Source: Verrucomicrobiota bacterium
Lineage (GTDB): Bacteria; Verrucomicrobiota; Verrucomicrobiia; Chthoniobacterales; UBA10450
DNA: 13,478 nucleotides
Assembly (NCBI GenBank): GCA_003219925.1
Contig: QHQU01000040.1
Coordinates: 1-13,478, forward strand
Direction: 5' to 3'
Part shown: in pieces, positions 7,621 through 13,478 of the stretch
Layout: each line of letters begins with the position of its first letter
How positions within the stretch are numbered: the first letter of the stretch is position 1
Program-made: the position numbers and the translations under genes
The notes under the pieces: model-generated
The model's input: only the letters and a program-made list of their open reading frames with translations
Databases searched by the model: none
Told to the model about the DNA's origin: nothing

Positions 7621-8342
7621 AGAATCCGCTGATGGATCGTGGGCGCATGCTGGCCGATGCCTCGCGAGTCTTGGTCCAGGTCACCGGCGGGCCGGGAATG
7701 ACTTTGTCGGAGGTGGAAATTTTGATGCGCGAATTGAACAAGCACATCAGCGAGCACACCCAACTCCTGTTCGGCACAGCCGTCGATGGCCGCATGGGCG
7801 ATCGATTGAGCGTTACCTTGATTAGCTCGCTACCCGCGGACGAGGTGGAAGTTGCGCCGCGCAAATCAAAGGCTCACGCGGCACCGTCCCCGCCTCTGCC
7901 TCCGGAGCCTGTTGTCGAACCGGCGGCCGAACCTCAGATCGTGCAGTTTGTTCAACCGGAGGCGACAGTAGAGCCAGTAATGGAAGCAGAGATTTTTCAA
8001 GATGACGAAATTGTTCCATCGGAACCAGCGGTCGAAGATGTTTTACCGCCGCGTGAAGCAGTCCCTGAATCTCAGCTGACCGAGACCGAAATGGAACCGG
8101 AGATGGAGCGAGCTCCCCGACCCACCACGCCGCGAATCATTCCGCCAAAGAAGAAACCGTTGATAGCGCCAAAAGTTGAAACGGAAAACGCGAAGCGCGA
8201 AAAGGCTGCCGCAGCGAAACAGGAAGTTTTGCAATTCGAGCCGCTCACCCGCGGTCGTTTTGAAAAAAGCGAGCCGACAATCGTGGAAGGTCAGGACTTG
8301 GACGTGCCGACGTTTCTGCGCAAAAACGTGCGGGTAAAATAG
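7605..8342 (+). CDS. ftsZ: FtsZ C-terminal domain, linker and C-terminal peptide fragment
   Basis: This frame holds the FtsZ C-terminal domain (ALKNPLMDRGRMLADASRVL, VQVTGGPGMTLSEVEILM, LLFGTAVDGRMGDRLSVTLI). A long acidic and proline-rich linker of about 130 residues follows, then the conserved tail DLDVPTFLRKNVRVK, which matches the FtsA-binding C-terminal peptide of FtsZ. The only available start near the top is a TTG at 7605, with no convincing ribosome binding site, and family similarity extends upstream of it to about 7590. It is therefore best read as the 3' part of the broken ftsZ and not as an independent gene. Confidence 0.85.
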   Translation: MAQALKNPLMDRGRMLADASRVLVQVTGGPGMTLSEVEILMRELNKHISEHTQLLFGTAVDGRMGDRLSVTLISSLPADEVEVAPRKSKAHAAPSPPLPPEPVVEPAAEPQIVQFVQPEATVEPVMEAEIFQDDEIVPSEPAVEDVLPPREAVPESQLTETEMEPEMERAPRPTTPRIIPPKKKPLIAPKVETENAKREKAAAAKQEVLQFEPLTRGRFEKSEPTIVEGQDLDVPTFLRKNVRVK

Positions 8343-8360
8343 ATCAATGGCATTCGCCTT

Positions 8361-8388
8361 CAGCCGATGTTCCCACGATCATCGGCTG
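8361..8388. terminator. Hairpin just downstream of ftsZ
   Basis: CAGCCGATG (8361-8369) and CATCGGCTG (8380-8388) form a perfect 9-bp stem with a 10-base loop, 18 bases after the ftsZ stop. No T run follows, so it could be a non-canonical terminator, an RNA-stability stem, or one more palindromic repeat next to the transposase unit. Confidence 0.4.
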
Positions 8389-8407
8389 GAACCCGATGGC
8401 ACACTCT

Positions 8408-8473
8408 CATTAACACCGGCCTTCAGGCCGGTGCGGCCACCGCCGCGATGGACATAAGCCGTTTCAACGGCTT
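8408..8473. repeat. Left REP-like arm of the transposase unit
   Basis: This arm contains two palindromes: CACCGGCCTTCAGGCCGGTG (8414-8433) and AAGCCGTTTCAACGGCTT (8456-8473). It is an imperfect inverted copy of 8929-8996. The outermost 15 bases, CATTAACACCGGCCT, match the right arm perfectly in reverse complement. The last codons of the transposase (minus strand) run into the inner palindrome. Confidence 0.85.
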
Positions 8474-8915
8474 TTCTCATCCTGCCAGCGTAAGCCATGG
8501 CGCTCGATAAATTCCCGAAGCTCTTCCGCGAAGGTGCGCACCCGATGATGTTCTCTTGCCCGGCAATGTAGGCAGCAACCTGTGCGACATTAGATTCCGA
8601 CACCGAAAAGGCGCCGTAGCCTCGCCCCCAAGCAAATTTCCCCTGCAGAATATTGTTTACATTGACCCAATGCGAAGAACTTCCCTTGAGTAACTGCATC
8701 AATTCCTCAATCGACAAATTAGTCGAGAGATCGACCAGCGCATGAACGTGATCCGCGTTTACGTAATTGATCTTCATGTAAACGCTTTTGGTGTCAGCGT
8801 ATTCGCTGAGGTAACGGGAGAGGCGAGCCGCAGCCTGTTTGTGGAGTAGCTTTTCACGGTTCAAGGTTCCCCAGATTAGATGCACCCAGCAGCGGGAATA
8901 GGAGTGCACTGACAT
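8464..8915 (-). pseudogene. Y1 (HUH) transposase, REP-associated type, with a frameshift
   Basis: HUH-type Y1 transposases cut and join single-stranded DNA through one catalytic tyrosine. Those flanked by REP palindromes (RAYTs) are linked to REP spread. From the ATG at 8915 the product reads MSVHSYSRCWVHLIWGTLNR, then NADHVHALVDL (the HUH metal site is HVH), LKGSSSHWVN, WGRGYGAFSVS and AAYIAGQEN (probable catalytic Tyr). At 8550/8551 one base appears to be lost. The other frame then continues the family as HHRVRTFAEELREFIERHGL and RWQDEKSR, with a stop at 8464-8466. Repaired, the protein would be about 150 residues, normal for the family. As read, the original frame runs on with unrelated residues to 8379. 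The longer N-terminus from 8954 is encoded by the REP-like arm and is unlikely to be real. Confidence 0.8.
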
Positions 8916-8928
8916 GCGCAAAGAGGGT

Positions 8929-8996
8929 AAGCCGTTAAAACGGCTCATGTCCATCTTCGGCGGTGTCCTGCACCGGCCTAAAGGCCGGTGTTAATG
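8929..8996. repeat. Right REP-like arm of the transposase unit
   Basis: This arm carries palindromes AAGCCGTTAAAACGGCTC (8929-8946, one end mismatch) and CACCGGCCTAAAGGCCGGTG (8971-8990), ending in TTAATG. It is the inverted partner of 8408-8473. It differs at the palindrome centres (TTC against TAA) and in the spacer, so the two arms have drifted and are not a recent exact duplication. Confidence 0.85.
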
Positions 8997-9138
8997 GGAA
9001 TGGAAAAGCGAGTCGTCACCGCGAAACGCAGTATGCAGGCGGCCCCCGCAATCGACCAAGCCACCCGACTTAGGCGCCCAAGAACCGCGCACGTCAGGCG
9101 TTCGCTCGGGATCACCGATCAGGCCGGGTTAGCCACCA

Positions 9139-10479
9139 TTACTTCTTCATCAGATCCAGCACCGCCGCGGTCATCGCCACCATTCCAATGCGAATCGTTG
9201 GTTCCGGCACGGGCGCGAATTTGCTCGAATGTAAACTCGGCAGCGGCGATGCCCCCGGCTTTTTTGATTCCGCGATTTTCGCCGGATCGACCGCGCCGAC
9301 ATGAAAATCCACGGCCGGAATGGAGTGCTCCGGCAGCAGACTGTATTCGGAAAAATCTTCGCCGCCCATGGTTGGGTCGACCATTTCGACGTTTGGATCG
9401 CCGAGCGTTTTCTTCCAAGCTGCGACCAGTCGTTTGGTTAGCTCGGGATTGTTGTACATCGCGGGTGCGAATTGATCGCGCTCCACGGTCACGGTTGGCA
9501 TTTTGTCGGGGGGCAGCCCGGCGGCAGTGGCGCAGCCCTTCGCGATGCGCTCGATTGCGGCGAGGACGCGTTCCCGTACGTCCGCTTTGTAGGTTCGAAC
9601 GGTCAGCTGCATTTTCACTTCATCGGGAATGATGTTGTGCTTGGTCCCGCCGTGAATGGAACCAACAGTGACGACAATGGGATCGAGCGGATTGTTCTCA
9701 CGACTCGCGATCGTTTGCCATTGATTGATCATTTCCGCAGCCAGCACGATCGGGTCTTTGGTTCGATAGACATACGCGCCGTGACCGCCAATACCATGCA
9801 CGGTCACATCAACCGAATCGACATTGGCGGACGTGTAACCCTCGGTAACGCCGATGTGACCGATCTCCATGTCGGCTTTGTCATGAAACCCGAGGGCGTA
9901 ATTTGGTTTCGGCCAGCGCGTGTAAAGTCCGTCGCGCAACATGGCGCGTGCACCGGTGCCAACCTCTTCCGCCGGTTGCCCGACGAAAACGATCGTGCCG
10001 TGCCACTGGTCTTTCATTTTCGCGAGGGAACGCGCCACCCCGATGATCATCGAAATGTGAGCGTCGTGCCCGCAGGCGTGCATGACGTGGACATCGTCAC
10101 CTTTTTCATTTTTGGTCACGACCGTGCTGGCATATGGCAATCCCGTTTCTTCCTGCACCGGCAATGCATCGAGGTCCGTGCGCACCAAGACCACCGGGCC
10201 GTCGCCATTCTTCATCACGCCGACGACGCCGAAACATTTTTGCTCGGGCTTATCGTATTTGCCGACGTTCTCAGTCACATCGCACCCGACTGCTTTTAAT
10301 TCCTTCGCCAGTAGCGCAGCAGTTCGCTGTTCCTGAGTCGACAATTCCGGGTGGGTGTGAATGTCTTTGTAGATGGTGAGGAGCGACGGCAACTCCGCCT
10401 CGGCTAATTGTTGCGGGGTTTGTTGGGCGAAAGTTGGCAGTGTTGCGGTGAACAGTAGCAGGAGAAGGCGAGCGTTCAT
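9139..10479 (-). CDS. Secreted M20-family amidohydrolase / metallopeptidase
   Basis: The protein (446 residues) resembles M20D amidohydrolases (hippuricase, N-acyl-amino-acid and IAA-amino-acid hydrolase type), two-zinc enzymes that cleave amide bonds of acylated amino acids or small peptides. It begins with a signal peptide, MNARLLLLLFTATLPTFAQQ, so it is probably exported. Zinc and catalytic motifs are visible: HACGHDAH (134-141), the Glu pair in QPAEEV (168-173), GFHD (H199), MGGEDF (371-376) and LHSSKF (416-421). The dimerisation or lid domain lies at about 215-325. The frame stays open to 10656 upstream, but those residues (two copies of a STSLGMT string) are translation of the dispersed repeats at 10496 and 10571, so I start at 10479. 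The substrate cannot be decided from sequence. It is divergent from the polymerase gene. Confidence 0.9.
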   Translation of the reverse strand: MNARLLLLLFTATLPTFAQQTPQQLAEAELPSLLTIYKDIHTHPELSTQEQRTAALLAKELKAVGCDVTENVGKYDKPEQKCFGVVGVMKNGDGPVVLVRTDLDALPVQEETGLPYASTVVTKNEKGDDVHVMHACGHDAHISMIIGVARSLAKMKDQWHGTIVFVGQPAEEVGTGARAMLRDGLYTRWPKPNYALGFHDKADMEIGHIGVTEGYTSANVDSVDVTVHGIGGHGAYVYRTKDPIVLAAEMINQWQTIASRENNPLDPIVVTVGSIHGGTKHNIIPDEVKMQLTVRTYKADVRERVLAAIERIAKGCATAAGLPPDKMPTVTVERDQFAPAMYNNPELTKRLVAAWKKTLGDPNVEMVDPTMGGEDFSEYSLLPEHSIPAVDFHVGAVDPAKIAESKKPGASPLPSLHSSKFAPVPEPTIRIGMVAMTAAVLDLMKK

Positions 10480-10495
10480 GTCCCTACCGATACTT

Positions 10496-10525
10496 GTCAT
10501 GCCGAGAGAAGTCGAAGCCTCTCTT
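10496..10525 (+). repeat. Dispersed repeat copy, GTCATGCCGAGAGAAGTCGA type
   Basis: This is the first of two direct copies between the divergent amidohydrolase and polymerase genes. The second is at 10571-10600. It matches the consensus TCATNCCGAGCGAAGTCGAGG with several changes (GAGAGAAG for GAGCGAAG, GAAGCC for GAGGAA). It is related to the arms at 6799-6881. Confidence 0.65.
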
Positions 10526-10570
10526 GATCTGCTGTAGCCGCCGTCGCCGGCCGTGGCGAAGGGGTTATTT

Positions 10571-10600
10571 GTCATTCCGAGCGAAGTCGAGGAATCTCTA
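10571..10600 (+). repeat. Dispersed repeat copy, GTCATTCCGAGCGAAGTCGA type
   Basis: This second copy starts 75 bases after the first, in the same orientation. Translated in the polymerase frame it gives V-I-P-S-E-V-E-E-S-L, a peptide often seen when such repeats are swept into predicted N-termini. Its GAGGA (10589-10593) lies 10 bases before the GTG at 10604, so the repeat may now provide the polymerase ribosome binding site. Confidence 0.7.
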
Positions 10601-10603
10601 ACT

Positions 10604-12895
10604 GTGGCTTTCGAGGATAACGAGCTTCTTTTCGGTGCGGACAAAACGCCGCGCATCGTCGCAATCGAACTGGGCGAAACCGGAACGGTAAAAGTCTATC
10701 GCCGGGAAAAAGACGGCAGCACCGTGGTGGACGTGGAACCGTTTCATCCCTTTGTTTGGACGGATGGCGATATCACCGATCTCGGGCTCGAGAACGCGCA
10801 GAAACTCGCCGGCGACTTGAGGTACAAATGGCTGGTCACGGTTGACAGCTGGAAGGAGCTGATCGCGTTGCGCAACGGCTTAAAGAAAGCCGGGCGCAGT
10901 TTTTTCTCCCTGAGCGATCCGGTGCAGCATTATCTCAGCGCGAGCGGCCGAACCTTGTTCAAGCAACTGCCGTTTGAAGAGCTAAAGCGCGTCCAATTGG
11001 AAGTGCTTTCACCAACTGGCGAAAGCGATCTGGCTGATGCCTCGCAGAACCCCATCGCCAGCATCGCCTTGTCTGATAACAGCGGTTGGGAGCAACTCAT
11101 CGTAGTCGATCCCGAGAATACTGAGGAGTCCGAACGTGACGCGCTCAAACAGCTCACGGCAATTATTAAAAAACGCGACCCGGACGTAATCGAAGGGCAC
11201 GATCTTTTCCGATTTGATCTGCCCTATCTGGTGGCACGGGCCCGCAAAGCAAAAGTGAAGCTGGATTGGGGACGCAGCGGCGGATTCCTGCGCTCGCGCC
11301 CGTCGCGCCTGCAAATCGCGGAGAAAACCATTGATTATCCAAAGTTCCAGGTCGATGGCCGCCACTTCGTCGATACCTTTCTTCTCGCGCAATTTTACGA
11401 CGTCGGCATGCGTACCCTCAGCGGTTTCGAGCGCATTGACGTAGCGCAGTACTTCGGCTTCTGCGATGCCGCGGAAATTTCCGCGCTTACCGGCAAGGCA
11501 CTAGAGCGCGAGTATCTAGCGAAAAGCGAACGTTTCCGAAACCGCGCTATGTGCGCCGTTCGAGAAACTCGTGCCTTGGCTGACCTGCTAAGCCCGAGCT
11601 ATTTCATCCAGGCGCAGATTTTCCCTTACAACTATCAGGACGTGATCGTGCGCGGCAACGCCACCCGTATCAACGCCCTTTTTCTGCGCGAGTATCTGCG
11701 GCAACGACACAGTATTCCGGAGATGCCGATGGCACGCAATTTTGAAGGCGGTTTCACCGCCATCTACTTCACCGGGGTCGCGCGTAACGTCTGGCACTGC
11801 GACGTCGCTTCGCTCTATCCATCGATCATGTTGCAGTTCGATTGTTTTCCGGTCACCGACCAGCTCCAGATCTTCCGGCATTTGCTGACCGATTTGCGTA
11901 GTTTCCGTCTCGAAGCCAAAGGGCAGATGCAGCTCGCTAGCAAAGAAGGAAATCGTGGCGGGTGGCATCACCTCCACGCCTTGCAAAACACCTTCAAGAT
12001 TCTAATTAACAGCTTCTATGGATATCTCGGGTTCGCCCAGGGACACTTTGCCGACTTCGACGCGGCGGCGCGCGTTACCCAGATCGGTCGCGATTTGCTA
12101 CAAAAAATGATTGCCTGGTTGACCGAACGCGGCGCGCAAGTGATCGAAGTTGATACCGACGGCATCTACTTTGTGCCGCCATCATCTTCGCCCGATTCTT
12201 TTGTAGAGGCAGGCGTGTCGCCTGCAAAAGGTAGAGGCAATGCAGCCGACACGGCTGCCACTGCAACGGAGATCGACCAACTGCGCCAAGGTTTGGCCAA
12301 ACAATTGCCGCCCGGCATCGAAGTCGAGTTCGACGAGCAGTTCGACGCCATGTTCAGTTACAAAGCAAAGAACTATGCCCTGCTTACTCGCAGCGGTGAG
12401 GTTATTATTAAGGGCGGCGCGCTCAAATCCCGCGGCCTGGAGAAGTTCCAACGCGTTTTCCTGGAGGAAATGATCAAACTGATCATGCAAGGGAGACAGG
12501 CAAAAATCGCGGAGTTACGTGATCAATTTGAAAAACGAATCCGTAATGGGGAATTACCCATTGAAATGCTGATGAAGACCGACACGCTCCAGGATTCATT
12601 GGACAAATATCGGGCCAAGATTGCCGGCTCGGCGCGCAATCGCGCTGCGGCCTACGAGCTGGCGCTGGCCAGTGGCCGGGGCTATCGGCCGGGCGATCAG
12701 ATCAGCTATTATATTAAGGCTACGCCGAAGAAGGTCGCGGCTTACGAGGCGGCCAAACTAGCCAGTGAGTTCGATCCGCAAAATCGCGACGAAAACGTCG
12801 ACTACTACATCTCGAAATTGGGTGAGTTGGTGAAGAAGTTTGGGAGCGTTGCGGCAACCGTTTCAGGCGCGAAGCAAGAAAGCCTGGCATTCTAG
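10604..12895 (+). CDS. Family B DNA polymerase with degenerate exonuclease motifs
   Basis: The protein (763 residues from GTG 10604) is a family B, Pol II-like DNA-directed DNA polymerase. Polymerase motifs are intact: A, D400-V-A-S-L-Y-P-S; B, K465-ILINSFYG; C, D517-T-D-G-I-Y (DTDG where many relatives have DTDS); and the following SYKAKNYALL. An RNase H-like exonuclease domain precedes them, but its catalytic pattern is poor. The Exo I position reads RVQLEVLS (129-136) where DIE is expected, Exo II is GHDLFRFD (D205 kept), and Exo III reads RAMCA (314-318) where YxxxD is expected. It is probably weak or inactive in proofreading. Bases 12203-12264 add about 20 residues encoded by two palindromic repeats after motif C. 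The frame is open from GTG 10553, but those 17 residues are repeat-derived, so I start at 10604. Such enzymes usually act in damage tolerance or repair synthesis; that role is inferred. Confidence 0.88.
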   Translation: MAFEDNELLFGADKTPRIVAIELGETGTVKVYRREKDGSTVVDVEPFHPFVWTDGDITDLGLENAQKLAGDLRYKWLVTVDSWKELIALRNGLKKAGRSFFSLSDPVQHYLSASGRTLFKQLPFEELKRVQLEVLSPTGESDLADASQNPIASIALSDNSGWEQLIVVDPENTEESERDALKQLTAIIKKRDPDVIEGHDLFRFDLPYLVARARKAKVKLDWGRSGGFLRSRPSRLQIAEKTIDYPKFQVDGRHFVDTFLLAQFYDVGMRTLSGFERIDVAQYFGFCDAAEISALTGKALEREYLAKSERFRNRAMCAVRETRALADLLSPSYFIQAQIFPYNYQDVIVRGNATRINALFLREYLRQRHSIPEMPMARNFEGGFTAIYFTGVARNVWHCDVASLYPSIMLQFDCFPVTDQLQIFRHLLTDLRSFRLEAKGQMQLASKEGNRGGWHHLHALQNTFKILINSFYGYLGFAQGHFADFDAAARVTQIGRDLLQKMIAWLTERGAQVIEVDTDGIYFVPPSSSPDSFVEAGVSPAKGRGNAADTAATATEIDQLRQGLAKQLPPGIEVEFDEQFDAMFSYKAKNYALLTRSGEVIIKGGALKSRGLEKFQRVFLEEMIKLIMQGRQAKIAELRDQFEKRIRNGELPIEMLMKTDTLQDSLDKYRAKIAGSARNRAAAYELALASGRGYRPGDQISYYIKATPKKVAAYEAAKLASEFDPQNRDENVDYYISKLGELVKKFGSVAATVSGAKQESLAF
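12203..12264. repeat. Pair of REP-like palindromes inserted in-frame in the polymerase gene
   Basis: GCAGGCG-TGT-CGCCTGC (12209-12225) and GCAGCCG-ACA-CGGCTGC (12242-12258) are two perfect 7-bp hairpins. GTAGAGGCA precedes each region (12203-12211 and 12231-12239), a 28-base direct repeat. In frame it encodes a low-complexity Gly, Ala and Thr stretch (VEAGVSPAKGRGNAADTA and onward) just after polymerase motif C. Nothing in the family explains this segment. Confidence 0.8.
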
Positions 12896-12973
12896 CGAGG
12901 CGCGATCATCCCGGCGGAATCAACGGTGCGGAAAAAGCGTGTCAGCTCGCCACTCAGCCGGCAACATTGGCGA

Positions 12974-13478
12974 ATGCTGCCAAGTCACTCATGTCGCCTG
13001 ATTCTCTTCGCACTTTTCTCATTCATTCCGATTGCGTCGCAAGCCGCGGACAAACGCGGCATAACCGAAAAGGACCTGTTCGATTTCGCCTGGATCGGTG
13101 ATCCGCAAATTTCGCCGGATGGATCGCGCGTCGCTTTCGTGCGCGTGAGCGTAAATGAAAAAAAGACCGGTTACGACACCGCTATCTGGACGGTCTCGAC
13201 TGCTGACAAAGAACCGCCGCATCGGCTGACCAATGGCCCGCACGATGGTTCACCGCAGTGGTCGCCCGATGGAAAGTTCCTCGTTTTCATGAGGGCGACC
13301 GAGAAAGATGGCAAACCAGAGCCGCCGCAGCTTGCCATGCTGCCAATGAATGGCGGTGACGCCTGGACTTTCACCGATTTGCCGAAAGGTGCTGGCCCGC
13401 CGCGCTGGTCGCCGGACGGCAGGACGATTGCGTTTACCAGTTCAAGCAATCCCGAGGACATAGCGAAGCAACAAAAGA
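12974..13478 (+). CDS. S9-family (prolyl oligopeptidase type) peptidase, N-terminal part, cut by window end
   Basis: The visible 168 codons begin with a signal peptide (MLPSHSCRLILFALFSFIPI, then ASQAADKRG). The start of a beta-propeller of PD40/TolB-like repeats follows: ISPDGSRVAFVRV, DGSPQWSPDGKFLVFMRA and GPPRWSPDGRTIAFTSS. The segment TEKDLFDFAWIGDPQISPDG is typical of the N-terminus of secreted dipeptidyl-peptidase or acylaminoacyl-peptidase relatives. The alpha/beta-hydrolase domain with the Ser-Asp-His triad should lie beyond the window, so activity cannot be judged. A GTG at 12926 is in frame and would add a basic n-region (RKKRVSSPLSR). Neither start has a strong ribosome binding site. 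The gene is 78 bases after the polymerase stop and on the same strand. Confidence 0.85.
   Translation, partial: MLPSHSCRLILFALFSFIPIASQAADKRGITEKDLFDFAWIGDPQISPDGSRVAFVRVSVNEKKTGYDTAIWTVSTADKEPPHRLTNGPHDGSPQWSPDGKFLVFMRATEKDGKPEPPQLAMLPMNGGDAWTFTDLPKGAGPPRWSPDGRTIAFTSSSNPEDIAKQQK

Larger units (their letters stand above)
6946..8342 (+). pseudogene. ftsZ: ftsZ locus, split by an internal deletion with frameshift
   Basis: The two open frames here are the two parts of one FtsZ gene. The first frame follows the family up to RPGIMRI (about 7590) and then runs through a few unrelated residues to a stop at 7618-7620. The other frame resumes family similarity at R-A-H-Q-A-L-A-Q-A-L-K-N-P-L, encoded from about 7590. 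Between these points FtsZ normally has about 27-30 residues covering the T7 synergy loop (the Asp residues that complete the GTPase site of the next subunit) and the following helix and strand up to the x-N-R-A motif. No frame of this sequence encodes that stretch, so a plain frameshift does not explain the split; bases are missing. Both flanks are otherwise clean. Either the gene was inactivated very recently, or the deletion is an assembly or sequencing artefact. No second ftsZ lies in the window. Confidence 0.85.
8408..8996. mobile_element. REP-bounded Y1 transposase unit
   Basis: A single minus-strand Y1 transposase gene is framed by mirror-image arms (8408-8473 and 8929-8996), each with an outer CACCGGCCT palindrome and an inner AGCCGTT palindrome. 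The arrangement matches the transposase-plus-REP units described for RAYT genes. The unit sits between ftsZ and the amidohydrolase and does not interrupt a recognisable gene. I saw no obvious target-site duplication, as expected for HUH elements. Confidence 0.75.

Noticed and set aside
8408..8996. CRISPR array
   Set aside because: The repeated elements are self-complementary, few and in inverted order around a gene, with no regular spacers or cas genes.
8997..9138. Possible small gene between the transposase unit and the amidohydrolase
   Set aside because: No frame shows a start with a ribosome binding site or any recognisable composition. I see nothing in this stretch.
9472..10299. 275-codon plus-strand open frame opposite the amidohydrolase
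   Set aside because: It is antisense to a gene with all M20 zinc motifs. Its product is His- and Arg-rich with no family pattern.
10553..10603. N-terminal extension of the polymerase from GTG 10553, and of the amidohydrolase to 10656
   Set aside because: Both extensions are translations of the TCATNCCGAGC repeats (VIPSEVEES on one strand, STSLGMT twice on the other), not conserved protein.

Overview
The window reads as a chromosomal segment (or metagenome contig) of a free-living, probably soil or freshwater, member of the Verrucomicrobiota. The grounds are a division and cell-wall (dcw) cluster in the order murG, murC-murB, ddl, ftsQ, ftsA, ftsZ; a single-chain MurC-MurB fusion; FtsZ, FtsA and Ddl sequences of a type I associate with that phylum; and many small palindromic repeats of the sort common in such genomes. 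The phylum is an inference from remembered family features, not from a search.

Layout. Bases 1-151 hold a heptanucleotide tandem repeat and nested hairpins ahead of murG. Bases 152-6769 are a tight plus-strand operon. murG/murC-murB, murC-murB/ddl and ddl/ftsQ overlap by ATGA or GTGA junctions, and ftsA follows ftsQ by 3 bases. These genes make lipid II (MurG), UDP-MurNAc and UDP-MurNAc-L-Ala (MurB, MurC) and D-Ala-D-Ala (Ddl), and then the divisome proteins FtsQ and FtsA. The compact spacing breaks at 6770-6945, where a long inverted repeat sits. ftsZ (6946-8342) follows, but it is split. About 27-30 codons, including the catalytic T7 loop, are missing at about 7590, and the reading frame changes there. 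This is either a real lesion or an assembly or sequencing error.

Bases 8408-8996 are a small mobile unit. It is a Y1 (HUH) transposase gene on the minus strand, framed by two mirror-image arms that each carry two REP-like palindromes. The transposase has a one-base frameshift near its 3' end. Next come a secreted M20-family amidohydrolase (minus strand, 9139-10479) and, divergently, a family B DNA polymerase (plus strand, start near 10604, end 12895). The space between them carries two copies of a dispersed repeat of the type TCATNCCGAGCG. The polymerase has intact polymerase motifs A, B and C, but its three exonuclease motifs look eroded. An in-frame pair of REP-like palindromes is inserted just after motif C. 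The window ends inside a secreted S9-family (prolyl oligopeptidase type) peptidase.

I see no CRISPR array, tRNA, rRNA, or recognisable defence or secondary-metabolite system. The unusual content is the repeat ecology (at least three palindromic repeat families, one of them inside a coding sequence), the damaged ftsZ and the unusual polymerase.
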